From NCBI RefSeq assembly GCF_000019845.1, contig NC_010580.1:1-64000 (forward strand): a stretch of DNA of 64,000 nucleotides, written 5' to 3'. Positions 19,101-30,200 of the stretch are shown here, piece after piece; position 1 is the stretch's first letter; every line of letters begins with the position of its first letter. The notes below the pieces were generated by a model. It had not been told where the DNA came from. It made no database searches and was given only the letters and a program-made list of their open reading frames with translations. The stretch is from Beijerinckia indica subsp. indica ATCC 9039 (lineage in GTDB: Bacteria > Pseudomonadota > Alphaproteobacteria > Rhizobiales > Beijerinckiaceae). The translations under genes and the position numbers were made by a program.

Positions 19101-22100
19101 GCAGGAGGTCATCGGCGGTGCGGGCGACGGCGTGTTCAACGCCTCTGGCACCAATTGGAACGTTTTCATCCAGGGTGGTTCCGGCAATAATATCATCATC
19201 GGTGGGACCGCCAATGACGCGCTGGCGGGCGGTACGGGGGATGACCTCATCGAGGCCGGCACCGGGGGGTCGGTCATCCATGCGGGAGCGGGCAATGACG
19301 TGATCTACGGCGGCTCGGGTTCGACCTCCACGGCCCAGCCTGCCTATGTCAATGCGGGTAATACCGCCGATATTTCCTATGTCGAGCGGCTCTACGAGGG
19401 CGGCTTTGGCCGAGAAGCCAGTGCTGGAGAACTGCAATGGTGTGTGTCTGTTCTCGGCAATGGCAGCGTAGACCGAGTGACGCTTGCCTCATATTTCCTC
19501 AGTAATCCAGAATGGCAAAACCGGTTCGGGACACAGACCGACGCGCAATTTGTGACGAGCGTGTTCGATAACTTCCTGGGGCGCGATCCCAGTGCCGGGG
19601 AACTGGCGCAGTTCACGCAAGCTCTTGCCGACGGAGCACCCCGTAGCTATGCGCTGGAATCAGTCGCTGACAACGCTCAATCCCAGACCTATTGGGGGCT
19701 CCACCACCCGGGCGCGAGCGACGTCATCTATGGTGGCTCCGGTCATGACACGATCGTGCTCGGCACCAACAATGCCGTGGTCTATGCCGGCTCCGGAACG
19801 ATGACGGTGGTCGGCAACGCCAATGGCTTCTCGACCGTCGGCCTGCACGGCAGCTATGCCGATTATACGCTAACCCATAATGCCGATGGGACGATCACCG
19901 TGACCAATATCGGCCATGAAGATGGCGACGGCACGGTGACGATGAAGAATGTCACGGCTCTGGATTTCAAGGACTTCATCCAGGTTGATATTGCCACCGC
20001 CCTGGGCATGCCGGTCGATGACACGTTGAACACCGGCAACGCCAGCCAGGTCACGGTCAATGCATCCGGCCAATATGTGATCAGCGCCATAACGCTGCTC
20101 GCCAATGATCTCGATTATGCGGGCAAATCGCTGTCGATCCGGGAACTTCTCGACAATAATGGCAATGCCATCGCGCGCGGTTCGAGCGGCCAGGTGAACG
20201 GCGGCATTGCGATGCTCAGTACGGATGGTTCGAGCATTACCTTCACACCCACGCCGGGTTTCGCCGGGGTGATGAGCTTTCGCTATCACGTCGAGGACAG
20301 CGACGGCCAGACCGGCCAATCCGTCGTCCAGACCGGTACGTCCAATACGGCGGAACTGGCGGCGACGGTTTCCCTCGTCACGCCGTCTCAGCCGACCGAC
20401 CCTCTTTTCGCCAAGGAATGGTTCCTGCAGGCGGCGGATGTCATCCCGCTGCTCAAGCACTATACCGGGGCGGGGGTTTCCGTCGGCATTTTCGATGGCT
20501 CCGGCAATGTGGATTTCTCCAACCCGGATCTTTCAGCCCATGCCGGGCAGTCGGTCAAGCTCGACGGCACGCCGGGGATCACGCAGACCGGCACCCATGC
20601 GACCCTCATCGCGGGCGTCCTCGGCGCCGCCATCGACGGTGAAGGCGCGGTCGGTGTGGCGCCCGACGCGACGTTGAACAGCGAGGCTGTTGGCCTCGTG
20701 GGGATGTCGACGCAGACCGATGCGAATCTCATGGACTGGTCGAATTACGACGTCGTCAACAATAGTTTCAGCGTGAAGCCTCCCTTTTACAATCTCGGCC
20801 TTTCCCCTGCCGGTTCAGCGTCGGAACTGACGGCGTTTCTAAACGCGATCCAGAACGGGCGACAGGGCTATGGCACGATCATCGTCATGGGAGGCGGCAA
20901 TAGCCGCGCCCAGGGGGAAAACACCAATGATTCCTATTTGACGAGCTCGCCCTATGCGATCACGGTCGGCGGAATCAATGCCACGACCGATCTGTCCACC
21001 TTGCGGATTTCCGGGGCACCGTTCAGCGATCCCGGCTATTCGATCCTCATTTCGGCGCCGGCCAACAATATTACCTCCGACGGAGTGGCCTACACCAATG
21101 CCTATGGCCAGAACTTCGGCTCCACCGTCAAGACAGCGGAAGGAACGTCTTTCGCGACGCCGATCGTGTCCGGCGTGGTCGCTGATATGCTGCAGGCCAA
21201 TCCTTATCTCTCCTGGAAGGATGTACAGCAGATCCTCGCCTATTCGGCGGTAAAAGTCGATCCCAACGATACCAATCCCTTTGTGGCCGGCTCAACAGCA
21301 GGATCGGGCTGGGCCTTCAACGGGGCGACGAATTGGAACGGTGGCGGCCTCCACTATAGCCCAGATTACGGCTTCGGCGAAGTCGACGCCCGCGCCGCAG
21401 TGCGGCTGGCCCAAAGCTGGAGCAGCTTTGGCATTTATACAGACGTTTTCTCCCATGATACTTATGTCATTAGCACTCCTTTATCATCGGGACCCTTTTC
21501 CAAAACTTTCACAGAATCCTCGACGACGGACACCGTCGAGACTGTTCAGGTGCGTGTCAAGATCTCGAATGCTATTCGTAGCAACCTGACCATTACATTG
21601 ATATCGCCGTCCGGCGTCACCAGCACGCTCATGGCGCGGCCTGGATCGGTCATCGGCCCAATCGCGGATGCGGCGAATTTTGTTCCGGGGGCCTTCGATG
21701 ATTTTACGCCAGGCACGTTTGATTATACGTTCATGACACAGGCGGACCGTGGGGAAGCCTTTCAAGGCAATTGGACTGTCAACATCTCGGATGCCGCTGG
21801 ATCCACCTCCCAGGCGATTGTAACAGACGTCAAAATTATCCTACAAGGCAACTACACGGCTGGTAAGCCACAGACATTCATTTATACAGACGAATTCGCC
21901 ACTCTCTCAAGCACACCGGGCAATGCTCTCTACGATCCGAATAATGCCGCGCGGTTTACTCTCACGGGATCAGGCTATCAGGATACACTGAATGTTTCGG
22001 CAACAACCGGGGCGGTCAATCTCGATCTTGTCACCGGCTCCACCGACAGCACCATCGACGGCCGTTATCTTGCCATTGCGCCAGGTTCAAAGATCAACAA

Positions 22101-24864
22101 GGTTTACCTCGGTGATGGTGTTTCAACGGTCCATCTCAATGCCGATAACGACATCATCAATACGGGCGCCGGCAATGCCATTCTTTATGGCGGGGCGGGG
22201 TTTGACATCTACAACATTGGCAAATGGCTCCAGCGTTCGATCCCTGCTGGGAACACAACCATCTATGGAGGCAGTGGTGGCAGCGCGGTCTATATCGGGG
22301 ACGAGGCGGGTAGCAACATATTGGTCGGAGGAGCTGGCGTTGACACCGTGTCCTATTCCTCGGCCTCTGCGGGTGTCACGGTCAACCTGGGGGTGACGAC
22401 GGCGCAGGCCACCCGCAGCACGGGGACCGATACGTTGTTGGGCTTCGAGAACCTGACCGGCTCGGCCTACAACGATGTGCTCACTGGCAATGGCGGCAAC
22501 AATGTCATCGATGGTGGGGCCGGCAATGACACGATCGACGGGGGTCCCGGCAACGACACACTGATTGGCGGGGCTGGGATCGACACTGTGAGCTATGCCT
22601 CGGCGACCTCCGGGGTGACGGTGAGCCTGGCCCTCACCACGGCGCAGGCCACGGGCGGGGCCGGAACCGACACGCTGTCGGGCTTCGAGAACCTGACCGG
22701 CTCGGCCTATAATGATGTGCTGACAGGCGATAGCGGCGACAATGTCATCGACGGGGGTGCCGGCAATGATCTCATCGACGGGGGCCTTGGGAACGACACG
22801 CTGATTGGCGGGGCCGGGATCGATACATTGACCTATGCCTCGGCGACCTCCGGGGTGACGGTGAGCCTGGCCCTCACCACGGCGCAGGCCACGGGCGGGG
22901 CCGGAACCGATACGCTCTCCGGCTTCGAGAACCTGACCGGCTCGGCCTATAATGATGTGCTCACTGGCAGTGGCGGCGATAACGTGATCGACGGCGGAGC
23001 CGGCAATGATCTCATCGACGGGGGCCTCGGGAACGACACGCTGATCGGCGGGGCCGGTGTGGACACGGTGACCTATGTTTCGGCGACCTCCGGGGTGACG
23101 GTGAGCCTGGCCCTCACCACGGCGCAGGCCACGGGAGGGGCGGGGACCGATACGCTCTCCGGCTTCGAGAACCTGACCGGCTCGGCCTACAGCGATGTCC
23201 TGACAGGGGATGGCGGCGACAACGTCATCGACGGTGGCGCCGGCAACGATACCCTCTATGGCGGGGCTGGCAACGATACGCTGATCGGTGGGGCCGGCAA
23301 CGACAAACTCCAGGGCGGCGCCGGCGATGATACGCTGGATGGGGGCGCCGGGACCGATGCGGCAAGCTATACCCAGGCTTTGGCTGGCGTGACGGTGAGC
23401 CTCGCCGTGAGCGGGCCGCAGAACACGATCGGGGCGGGAACCGATACGCTGCTGAATATCGAGAACCTCACGGGCTCGATCTATGACGATGTGCTGACCG
23501 GGGATGCCGGCAACAATGTCATCGATGGTAACGCCGGCAACGATCTCATCGACGGGGGCCTCGGCAATGACACGCTGATCGGCGGGAGCGGGACCGACAC
23601 GGTGAGCTATGCCTCGGCGACCTCCGGGGTCACGGTGAGCCTGGCCCTCACGACGGCGCAGAACACCGGTGGCGCGGGCACCGATACGCTGTCGGGCTTC
23701 GAGAACCTGACCGGCTCGGCCTACAACGATGTCCTGACAGGGGATAGCGGCAATAACGTCATCGACGGCGGCCTCGGCAACGACACGCTGGATGGTGGGG
23801 CCGGTGTGGATACGGTGACCTATGTTTCAGCGACCTCCGGGGTCACGGTGAGCCTGGCCCTCACCACGGCACAGGCGACCGGAGGGGCGGGAACCGACAC
23901 CCTGTCGGGCTTCGAGAACCTGACCGGCTCGGCCTACAGCGATGTCCTGACAGGGGATGGCGGCGACAACGTCATCGACGGTGGCGCCGGCAACGATACC
24001 CTCTATGGCGGGGCTGGCAACGATACGCTGATCGGTGGGGCCGGCAACGACAAACTCCAGGGCGGCGCCGGCGATGATACGCTGGATGGGGGCGCCGGGA
24101 CCGATGCGGCAAGCTATACCCAGGCTTTGGCTGGCGTGACGGTGAGCCTCGCCGTGAGCGGGCCGCAGAACACGATCGGGGCGGGAACCGATACGCTGCT
24201 GAATATCGAGAACCTCACGGGCTCGATCTATGACGATGTGCTGACCGGGGATGCCGGCAACAATGTCATCGATGGTAACGCCGGCAACGATCTCATCGAC
24301 GGGGGCCTCGGCAATGACACGCTGATCGGCGGGACCGGGATCGACACGGTGACCTATACCTCGGCGACCTCCGGGGTCACGGTGAGCCTGGCCCTCACGA
24401 CGGCGCAGAACACGGGCGGGGCGGGGACCGATACGCTCTCCGGCTTCGAGAACCTGACCGGCTCGGCCTATAACGATGTCCTGACAGGCGATGCCGGCAA
24501 TAACGTGATCAACGGCGGCGCGGGCAATGACATCCTTGTCGGCAGCGCGGGGAGCGATACCCTGGATGGCGGCGCCGGCAATGATGTCTATATCTACCAT
24601 CAGGCCGATGGCAACATGCTGATCCATGATGCCGGAGACAGCAGCGGCCCGACGCCCTTCAATACCCTGTCCTTCGCCGATCTCACGCTGTCCAATCTGC
24701 TGTTTTCACAGAGTGGCACGGATCTGGTCATCGGCATTGCCGGCACCGGCCATTCGATCACGGTGCAGAATGAACTGGGCGCTTCAGGCCTCGACGGCAT
24801 CCAGCAGATCAATTTCGCCGATGGCTCCAACATGACGCATGCGCAAATCCTTGCGCATGCCTGA
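16129..24864 (+). CDS. Giant RTX exoprotein with subtilisin (S8) protease domain
   Basis: The 2911-aa protein is a type I secretion substrate. Visible in order: an N-terminal region of about 800 residues with a hydrophobic patch near 225-270; EF-hand-like DRNGNGQID and DANQNGVTD around 720-800; a DUF4214-like stretch at about 1075-1190; a cadherin-like segment at about 1300-1400; an S8 peptidase with Asp1456 (GIFDGSG), His1490 (GTHATLIAG) and Ser1674 (GTSFATP); a P-domain-like region at about 1785-1910; then RTX nonapeptide repeats from about 2060 to 2840. The tail ends FADGSNMTHAQILAHA, typical of uncleaved C-terminal T1SS signals. All three catalytic residues are present, so it is probably an active calcium-dependent extracellular protease. 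The exporter genes follow directly. Confidence 0.88.
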   Translation: MLDATTLAQLQNIANAQTNVGVKNAVVNIINLATGSNPASSTLAQTVNTLLGGPNGPMSAKANGSALFYSDDDNNPGKPNLQAAKDCQTSLKGNGYFLADTQAGVAAEKLANQADALSGAVNTSPAGDAIMGLASAMMGAQADNAYAFVSNAYSGSIWTQYELPALLGQTGSEVGTVNGLNLSNYNNYSPSQIQNLISASQACDPNNLPPPTGGVPANDNLSTTQMIALGLLGAATTVGVGALIILGAPVEIPALGVGGIMLLLTTSQAAAKPIAPTTTDAASQYQFQWQLNTYNGAQIAPALGYILAQAQGAPNVSSLAMQVQPSLVSLRNLVTQSNSPLFAQTTDSSGNLVNVTIQSNSSNSLLIQLASATATTAVNPATIDVGFNNSGGTSFEQTTVTNANGSAAVLISGDDNNASINNSTISLNSGATATITGNSNTFALGSDSSVTLNSQGGSNTVTVTGDPWFSWLASQTTRFEADANGVRVGYPGGNLGTDYSLNDQGQITAAPVFMGFGLGGGYASDSAEAGSLQSSVSGTIPADTSSGPPLDAWLSSVVVINLGGGVGSGTLYTAPSGFIQGGRVLSSTDMAVIYPNANNDGVFNNSPSGNVAGYNRSANDQLSAPSQNLQDLVGGTVSALQTLSSVSPLFGAALADMASNASSWINTDPLVIGTTSAGITLTNWISNAVYFDTNVNPTTLQADGKLHHTSWVSGGTGIVALDRNGNGQIDDITETLSEFFQGGSNPGHYADGLDALKSLAQAGASVFSAATSLTDPTTHQSYWSELRVWLDANQNGVTDAGELKTLNDLGITSINLVGSGNLGESLEGSAVTNRTTYTKSDGSSGAVAAVDFATNTVGDIATSANGGITIQSVPEGGATPSNSFVIKNTSAHAYTLSNGQLIDNTTGQTVIASGTKGVFSTNQNDSIAVASSDPTPYWLGGGTGAATLTGGAGNTVFLINSKTIVHGGTGFNIAEVTDAKPITVDLKTANLQEVIGGAGDGVFNASGTNWNVFIQGGSGNNIIIGGTANDALAGGTGDDLIEAGTGGSVIHAGAGNDVIYGGSGSTSTAQPAYVNAGNTADISYVERLYEGGFGREASAGELQWCVSVLGNGSVDRVTLASYFLSNPEWQNRFGTQTDAQFVTSVFDNFLGRDPSAGELAQFTQALADGAPRSYALESVADNAQSQTYWGLHHPGASDVIYGGSGHDTIVLGTNNAVVYAGSGTMTVVGNANGFSTVGLHGSYADYTLTHNADGTITVTNIGHEDGDGTVTMKNVTALDFKDFIQVDIATALGMPVDDTLNTGNASQVTVNASGQYVISAITLLANDLDYAGKSLSIRELLDNNGNAIARGSSGQVNGGIAMLSTDGSSITFTPTPGFAGVMSFRYHVEDSDGQTGQSVVQTGTSNTAELAATVSLVTPSQPTDPLFAKEWFLQAADVIPLLKHYTGAGVSVGIFDGSGNVDFSNPDLSAHAGQSVKLDGTPGITQTGTHATLIAGVLGAAIDGEGAVGVAPDATLNSEAVGLVGMSTQTDANLMDWSNYDVVNNSFSVKPPFYNLGLSPAGSASELTAFLNAIQNGRQGYGTIIVMGGGNSRAQGENTNDSYLTSSPYAITVGGINATTDLSTLRISGAPFSDPGYSILISAPANNITSDGVAYTNAYGQNFGSTVKTAEGTSFATPIVSGVVADMLQANPYLSWKDVQQILAYSAVKVDPNDTNPFVAGSTAGSGWAFNGATNWNGGGLHYSPDYGFGEVDARAAVRLAQSWSSFGIYTDVFSHDTYVISTPLSSGPFSKTFTESSTTDTVETVQVRVKISNAIRSNLTITLISPSGVTSTLMARPGSVIGPIADAANFVPGAFDDFTPGTFDYTFMTQADRGEAFQGNWTVNISDAAGSTSQAIVTDVKIILQGNYTAGKPQTFIYTDEFATLSSTPGNALYDPNNAARFTLTGSGYQDTLNVSATTGAVNLDLVTGSTDSTIDGRYLAIAPGSKINKVYLGDGVSTVHLNADNDIINTGAGNAILYGGAGFDIYNIGKWLQRSIPAGNTTIYGGSGGSAVYIGDEAGSNILVGGAGVDTVSYSSASAGVTVNLGVTTAQATRSTGTDTLLGFENLTGSAYNDVLTGNGGNNVIDGGAGNDTIDGGPGNDTLIGGAGIDTVSYASATSGVTVSLALTTAQATGGAGTDTLSGFENLTGSAYNDVLTGDSGDNVIDGGAGNDLIDGGLGNDTLIGGAGIDTLTYASATSGVTVSLALTTAQATGGAGTDTLSGFENLTGSAYNDVLTGSGGDNVIDGGAGNDLIDGGLGNDTLIGGAGVDTVTYVSATSGVTVSLALTTAQATGGAGTDTLSGFENLTGSAYSDVLTGDGGDNVIDGGAGNDTLYGGAGNDTLIGGAGNDKLQGGAGDDTLDGGAGTDAASYTQALAGVTVSLAVSGPQNTIGAGTDTLLNIENLTGSIYDDVLTGDAGNNVIDGNAGNDLIDGGLGNDTLIGGSGTDTVSYASATSGVTVSLALTTAQNTGGAGTDTLSGFENLTGSAYNDVLTGDSGNNVIDGGLGNDTLDGGAGVDTVTYVSATSGVTVSLALTTAQATGGAGTDTLSGFENLTGSAYSDVLTGDGGDNVIDGGAGNDTLYGGAGNDTLIGGAGNDKLQGGAGDDTLDGGAGTDAASYTQALAGVTVSLAVSGPQNTIGAGTDTLLNIENLTGSIYDDVLTGDAGNNVIDGNAGNDLIDGGLGNDTLIGGTGIDTVTYTSATSGVTVSLALTTAQNTGGAGTDTLSGFENLTGSAYNDVLTGDAGNNVINGGAGNDILVGSAGSDTLDGGAGNDVYIYHQADGNMLIHDAGDSSGPTPFNTLSFADLTLSNLLFSQSGTDLVIGIAGTGHSITVQNELGASGLDGIQQINFADGSNMTHAQILAHA
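22318..24590 (+). repeat. RTX calcium-binding repeat region
   Basis: Some 2.2 kb encode blocks built of GGAGNDTL-type nonapeptides alternating with a conserved segment of about 50 residues (SYASATSGVTVSLALTTAQ, then GTDTLSGFENLTGSAYNDVLTG). At least seven such blocks are present, several almost identical in DNA. In RTX proteins these repeats bind calcium outside the cell and drive folding after secretion. Confidence 0.9.
23056..24337 (+). repeat. Recent 747-bp-offset duplication inside the RTX region
   Basis: Sequence 23056-23590 recurs at about 23803-24337 with almost no differences, including the divergent block TDAASYTQALAGVTVSLAVSG. The offset of 747 bp equals 249 codons, so the frame is kept. 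Near identity points to a recent unequal recombination that lengthened the repeat domain. Confidence 0.8.
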
Positions 24865-24879
24865 GTTTTGCTTTTCCAG

Positions 24880-24955
24880 ACGGCGGCACGGTTTGGCGGG
24901 CTGCCGTTTTCTTCCTTTTTTCTTCTTTCTTTTCTTCCTTCCTTCTTTCGGCTTT
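24880..24955 (+). terminator. Hairpin and pyrimidine tract between RTX gene and exporter (attenuator candidate)
   Basis: A GC-rich hairpin with arms CGGCA (24892-24896) and TGCCG is followed by about 45 nt made almost only of T and C, directly before the exporter start. A similar leaky terminator lies between hlyA and hlyB in E. coli, giving much substrate and little transporter. The stem is short, so efficiency is uncertain. Confidence 0.45.
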
Positions 24956-24959
24956 TTGC

Positions 24960-27118
<2,159 letters not shown>

Positions 27119-27122
<4 letters not shown>

Positions 27123-28564
27123 AGCGGGTTCTTGCCTTGCTGGGACGCCGAGGGGAACCCCGCGCCTTCCGGCCCGATCAGGAGTTTCTGCCAGCGGCCC
27201 TGGCGATCCTGGAAACACCCCCCTCGCCGATCGGTATCGCCCTGTTGTGCACGATCTGCCTGCTCGCCGTCACAGCTCTTGCCTGGGCCTCGTTCAGCCG
27301 CATCGATGTCATCGCCGTGGCGCAGGGCAAGATTCAGCCCGCCGGCCGGGTCAAACCGATCCAGCCGGTCGAAACCGGGAAAGTGATCGCGATCCAGGCC
27401 GCGAACGGCCAGCACGTCAAGCAGGGGGAGATCCTGGTGGCCCTCGATCCCGAGGATGCTCAGGCGGAAACCGTGGCGCTCACCATGAGCCTTGCCTCCT
27501 TCAAGGCTGAAATCCTGCGCCGCAAGGCGGCCCTCGAGGCAACGAAAGAGCACCTGCTCAGACCGCTGCCGCTCGTCCGGTGGGAGGAGGAGATCCCGCG
27601 TCCCATCCAGGAACGCGAGGAGCGGGTGCTGCGGGGCGACCTCGCCCTGTTCGCCGCACAGATCGAGGGCCTCGTTGCCCAGCGCCGGCAAAAGGAGGCC
27701 GAACAGGAGCGGCTCACCAAGACCATCGCCGCCCAGGAGGCTCTCCTGGCGACGCTGGACCAGCGCGTTGCCATGCGGGAGGCCCTGGTCCAGCACAGCG
27801 CCGGCACGCGGGCGAACCTTCTCGATGCGATCGAATCCCGCCAGTACCAGGACGTCATCCTCAAGACGCAGCAAGGGCAGAAGGCCGAGAACGTGGCAAG
27901 CCTCGCGGTTCTGATCCAGGACATCGCCAAGAGTTACGAGACGTTCACCGCCGAAAACAGCCAGAAGCTCGCGGATGCGGAACGCCAGGCCGATGAGAAC
28001 GCGCAAAGGCTCGTCAAGGCCCGTGTCAAGCTCGGCCATATGCTGCTCACGAGCCCGATCGACGGCACGGTGCAGGCGCTCAGCGTGACGACGCCAGGCC
28101 AGGTGATCGCCAGCGGCGAGGAGATCATGCGGATCGTGCCGGACGCCCCGGTCCTTGAAATCGAATGCTATCTTCAGAACAAGGACAGCGGCTTCGTCAG
28201 GCCGGGCCAGGAAGCCGTCGTGAAGGTGGAATCCTTCCCGTTCACGCGGTTTGGCACCCTGGGGGCGGATGTCGTGCGGGTCGCGCAGGATGCGATCCCC
28301 GAACCCGATGCGCAGCTGATTGAAGGCAACCCCGCCAAATCGAACCGATCGACCGTGTTCGCGGGGGCGCAGCGGGTCCAGAATCTGGTGTTTCCCGTGA
28401 CGCTCAGACTGGCCGCTTCGACGATGATCATCGAGGGGACCCCGGTTCCCCTCTCCCCGGGCATGGCCGTCAGCGTCGAGATCAAGACCGGCAGCCGCCG
28501 CGTCATCGACTATCTGTTCTCCCCGCTCGTCGAAGTGGTTACAAGCGCTATGCGGGAACGATAA
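27119..28564 (+). CDS. T1SS membrane fusion protein, HlyD-like
   Basis: The 481-aa protein has a short cytoplasmic N-terminus, one membrane segment (about residues 40-60), a lipoyl-like half motif (VQPVETGKVIAIQAANGQHVKQGEIL pattern, cited in part), a long coiled-coil hairpin at about 130-320, and a beta-barrel C-terminal part with LGHMLLTSPIDGTVQ. It bridges the ABC exporter to an outer-membrane TolC-like channel, which is not encoded here and is probably supplied by the host. Start chosen at ATG 27119, overlapping the exporter stop. Confidence 0.92.
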
Positions 28565-28631
28565 CAGCGTTCATGGGGCTACACACAAAGGCGGTGCTGT
28601 TTCTCCGGTCTCCCGTGCTTTCCATTGGACA

Positions 28632-28673
28632 GCCGGTCTAATAGTCCGTCAGCCGACTGCCCGGTTCGAGCTG
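28632..28673 (-). repeat. Relic of a relaxase gene 5' region
   Basis: Forty-two bases match 14692-14733, the part of the MobF relaxase gene encoding LEPGSRLTSYYTG, with 6 differences. Here the reading is interrupted by a stop (LTDY then TAG). It is a fragment of a second, diverged relaxase gene or the scar of recombination with one. Confidence 0.65.
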
Positions 28674-29203
28674 CCCTTTTATCGTGAGGACGTCTTTCAG
28701 GATCTTTCCCTGCTCGGGCGTCAAGCCGATAAAGAAGCGAAGATCATCTTCATTGGCTTCGTTATTCTTCAACTGTTCTTCCAAAGACGGTTCAAAGGGG
28801 CCTTCTTGCTCACGGACGAAGGTTGGATCGTCTTTCAGATCGTAGCGGCCAGACTTGCGGATCGAGGGCAGGACCGTGCTCGTGACCCAATCCTGAAAAT
28901 CTTGGCGCCCTCCGTTCGCGCCGTCATGATAAGTTTGTAAAGGCCGGATTCCGAGATCACGAGCCCGGCTTGGGGACCGCCAGGGGTGTGGTATGTAGCG
29001 ACATCCTTTTCTATTTCATAAAGCTTTTCAGTTGCTTCCGTAGGTTTTGTATGGCTTAGGGCGGCGCAGGCATCGCTCGCAATAAACCAAGGCTCGCTAT
29101 TTTTGAGAAATGTCCGGATCAGAGCGTCCTTGAAATAGAAGTCTTGCGTTTCGATCGGCTGCTCTTCGAGTTTCGGTTTTTGCGGCGCTTCATTCATATT
29201 CAT
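28639..29203 (-). pseudogene. BRO-N-type antirepressor-like gene, frameshifted
   Basis: From ATG 29203, behind AGGA, the frame encodes a BRO-N domain: FYFKDALIRTFLKNSEPWFIASDACAALSH-type residues, then ESGLYKLIMTARTEGAK. Near 28900 the frame breaks; the next frame continues as expected with DFQDWVTSTVLPSIRKSGRYD, so one G was probably lost after AAG. That second frame runs to a TAG at 28639. BRO-N proteins are prophage or plasmid DNA-binding proteins. The last residues, LEPGSRLTDY, come from a relaxase-like sequence, so the gene end is also a fusion. Confidence 0.7.
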
Positions 29204-29602
29204 AACATCCTGATTTATGACCGGTAATTTCTGCACGGCATGGCGTTGAGCCTCCCAAGGCTCCGCCAGTCAGGCGCAGATCAGGACATCATCCATCCAT
29301 GAATAGAAGAAACGGCGCGGTTTCGCGGCCTCTCTACTGCTCGCCCTATACATGTGTATTTTCACTATGCGCCTTATGCGCGCTCGATCGGCGTGAGCGC
29401 CCAGCCTGCCCGGAGGGCAGGCCCCGCACCAGAGGTGCATTGGTGTGTACCTAATTCTTCTCGTTTTTTATGGCAGTAAAATAGCAGTGAGACGGCAGTC
29501 AAACAGCCGCGTAGCGGAAGTGAGATGGTCGTGAGACGGCAGTGAAAAACGGCCGATAAAAAAGTTTTCGTTTTTATCGTGAGCCGGTTCGACGTTTTGC
29601 AC
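29204..29602. promoter_or_regulatory. Leader with palindromes and short direct repeats before the TraKLM-like genes
   Basis: This 400-bp gap has no gene. It holds two perfect hairpins, GCCTGCCC-GGA-GGGCAGGC (29404-29422) and GCACC-AGA-GGTGC (29426-29438). GGCAGT is repeated at 29472, 29494 and 29538, with GTGAGACGGCAGT occurring twice (29487 and 29531), so the spacing is 22 and 44 bp. An A/T hairpin CGATAAAAA/TTTTTATCG follows at 29554-29579. In R388 and RP4, the StbA/TraK protein binds direct repeats beside oriT next to its own gene, and this region could be the equivalent site. Confidence 0.5.
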
Positions 29603-30187
29603 ATGAGCAAAGCAAACACGGCCCAATTTTTTGAAAGCGTCAAAGCGCATGGATTTGTCCGCCGGTCAGCGGTCTATCGCTGGATGTGGACGAATTACGA
29701 TGACTTGAGCGAGCTTCTTAAAGAGGCTCGGCCGAGTTGGATTGTGATCGCACGTGAGTTGAATGGAATTGGGCTGAGAGATGCTCGAGGCCGGGATTTG
29801 GCGTCGGATAATATTCGACGTGTTTGGCTGAGGGTCAGCCGTGATCTTGAAAAGGAACGGCAAGCGGCGCGCGCGCAACAGCGCCCCGCCGAGCCGGCCA
29901 CGTCAGCGCGGGAAGAACCCAAGCGCTTCAATCCGTCCAGGCTGCCAGCCAATTACCGGCCTGATGTCGAAATCAAGCCTCAGCCATCCGTGCCAGCAAC
30001 GTCAGGTCCTTATCAGGTTCCTGCCTCGATCGATGTTTCCGAGGTTCCGGAATTTTACACCCGAAAGGACGGCACGGTAGTCCATCGTACTCAGGAACAG
30101 AGGGAGAGAATAGCGCAACAACGAGCAGGGTTTGAAAAGGAAACACGCCATATTGATCGTTATATACTAACACAAAAAGCAAAGTAA
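29603..30187 (+). CDS. Putative TraK/StbA-position DNA-binding protein
   Basis: Starting at ATG 29603 (MSKANTAQFFESVKAHG) the protein is 194 aa. Residues 20-100 contain two helix-rich segments (SAVYRWMWTNYDDL and the WIVIARELN/SDNIRRVWLRVSRDLE stretch) like a winged-helix or HTH domain, then a Pro-rich basic linker and a short C-terminal domain. It is followed by two ParA-like genes and a TraM-like gene. The RP4 order TraK-TraL-TraM and R388 order StbA-StbB-StbC suggest a role in oriT binding or stability. Direct homology was not verified. Confidence 0.5.
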   Translation: MSKANTAQFFESVKAHGFVRRSAVYRWMWTNYDDLSELLKEARPSWIVIARELNGIGLRDARGRDLASDNIRRVWLRVSRDLEKERQAARAQQRPAEPATSAREEPKRFNPSRLPANYRPDVEIKPQPSVPATSGPYQVPASIDVSEVPEFYTRKDGTVVHRTQEQRERIAQQRAGFEKETRHIDRYILTQKAK

Positions 30188-30200
30188 TGGAGAATAAATA

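Noticed and set aside
22318..24590. Possible CRISPR or satellite array because of dense repetition
   Set aside because: The repeats are in-frame coding units of RTX motifs with no unique spacers of constant length.
29374..29650. Minus-strand ORFs across the repeat-rich leader
   Set aside because: They read through the hairpins and direct repeats and lack ribosome sites; the plus-strand gene at 29603 is better supported.
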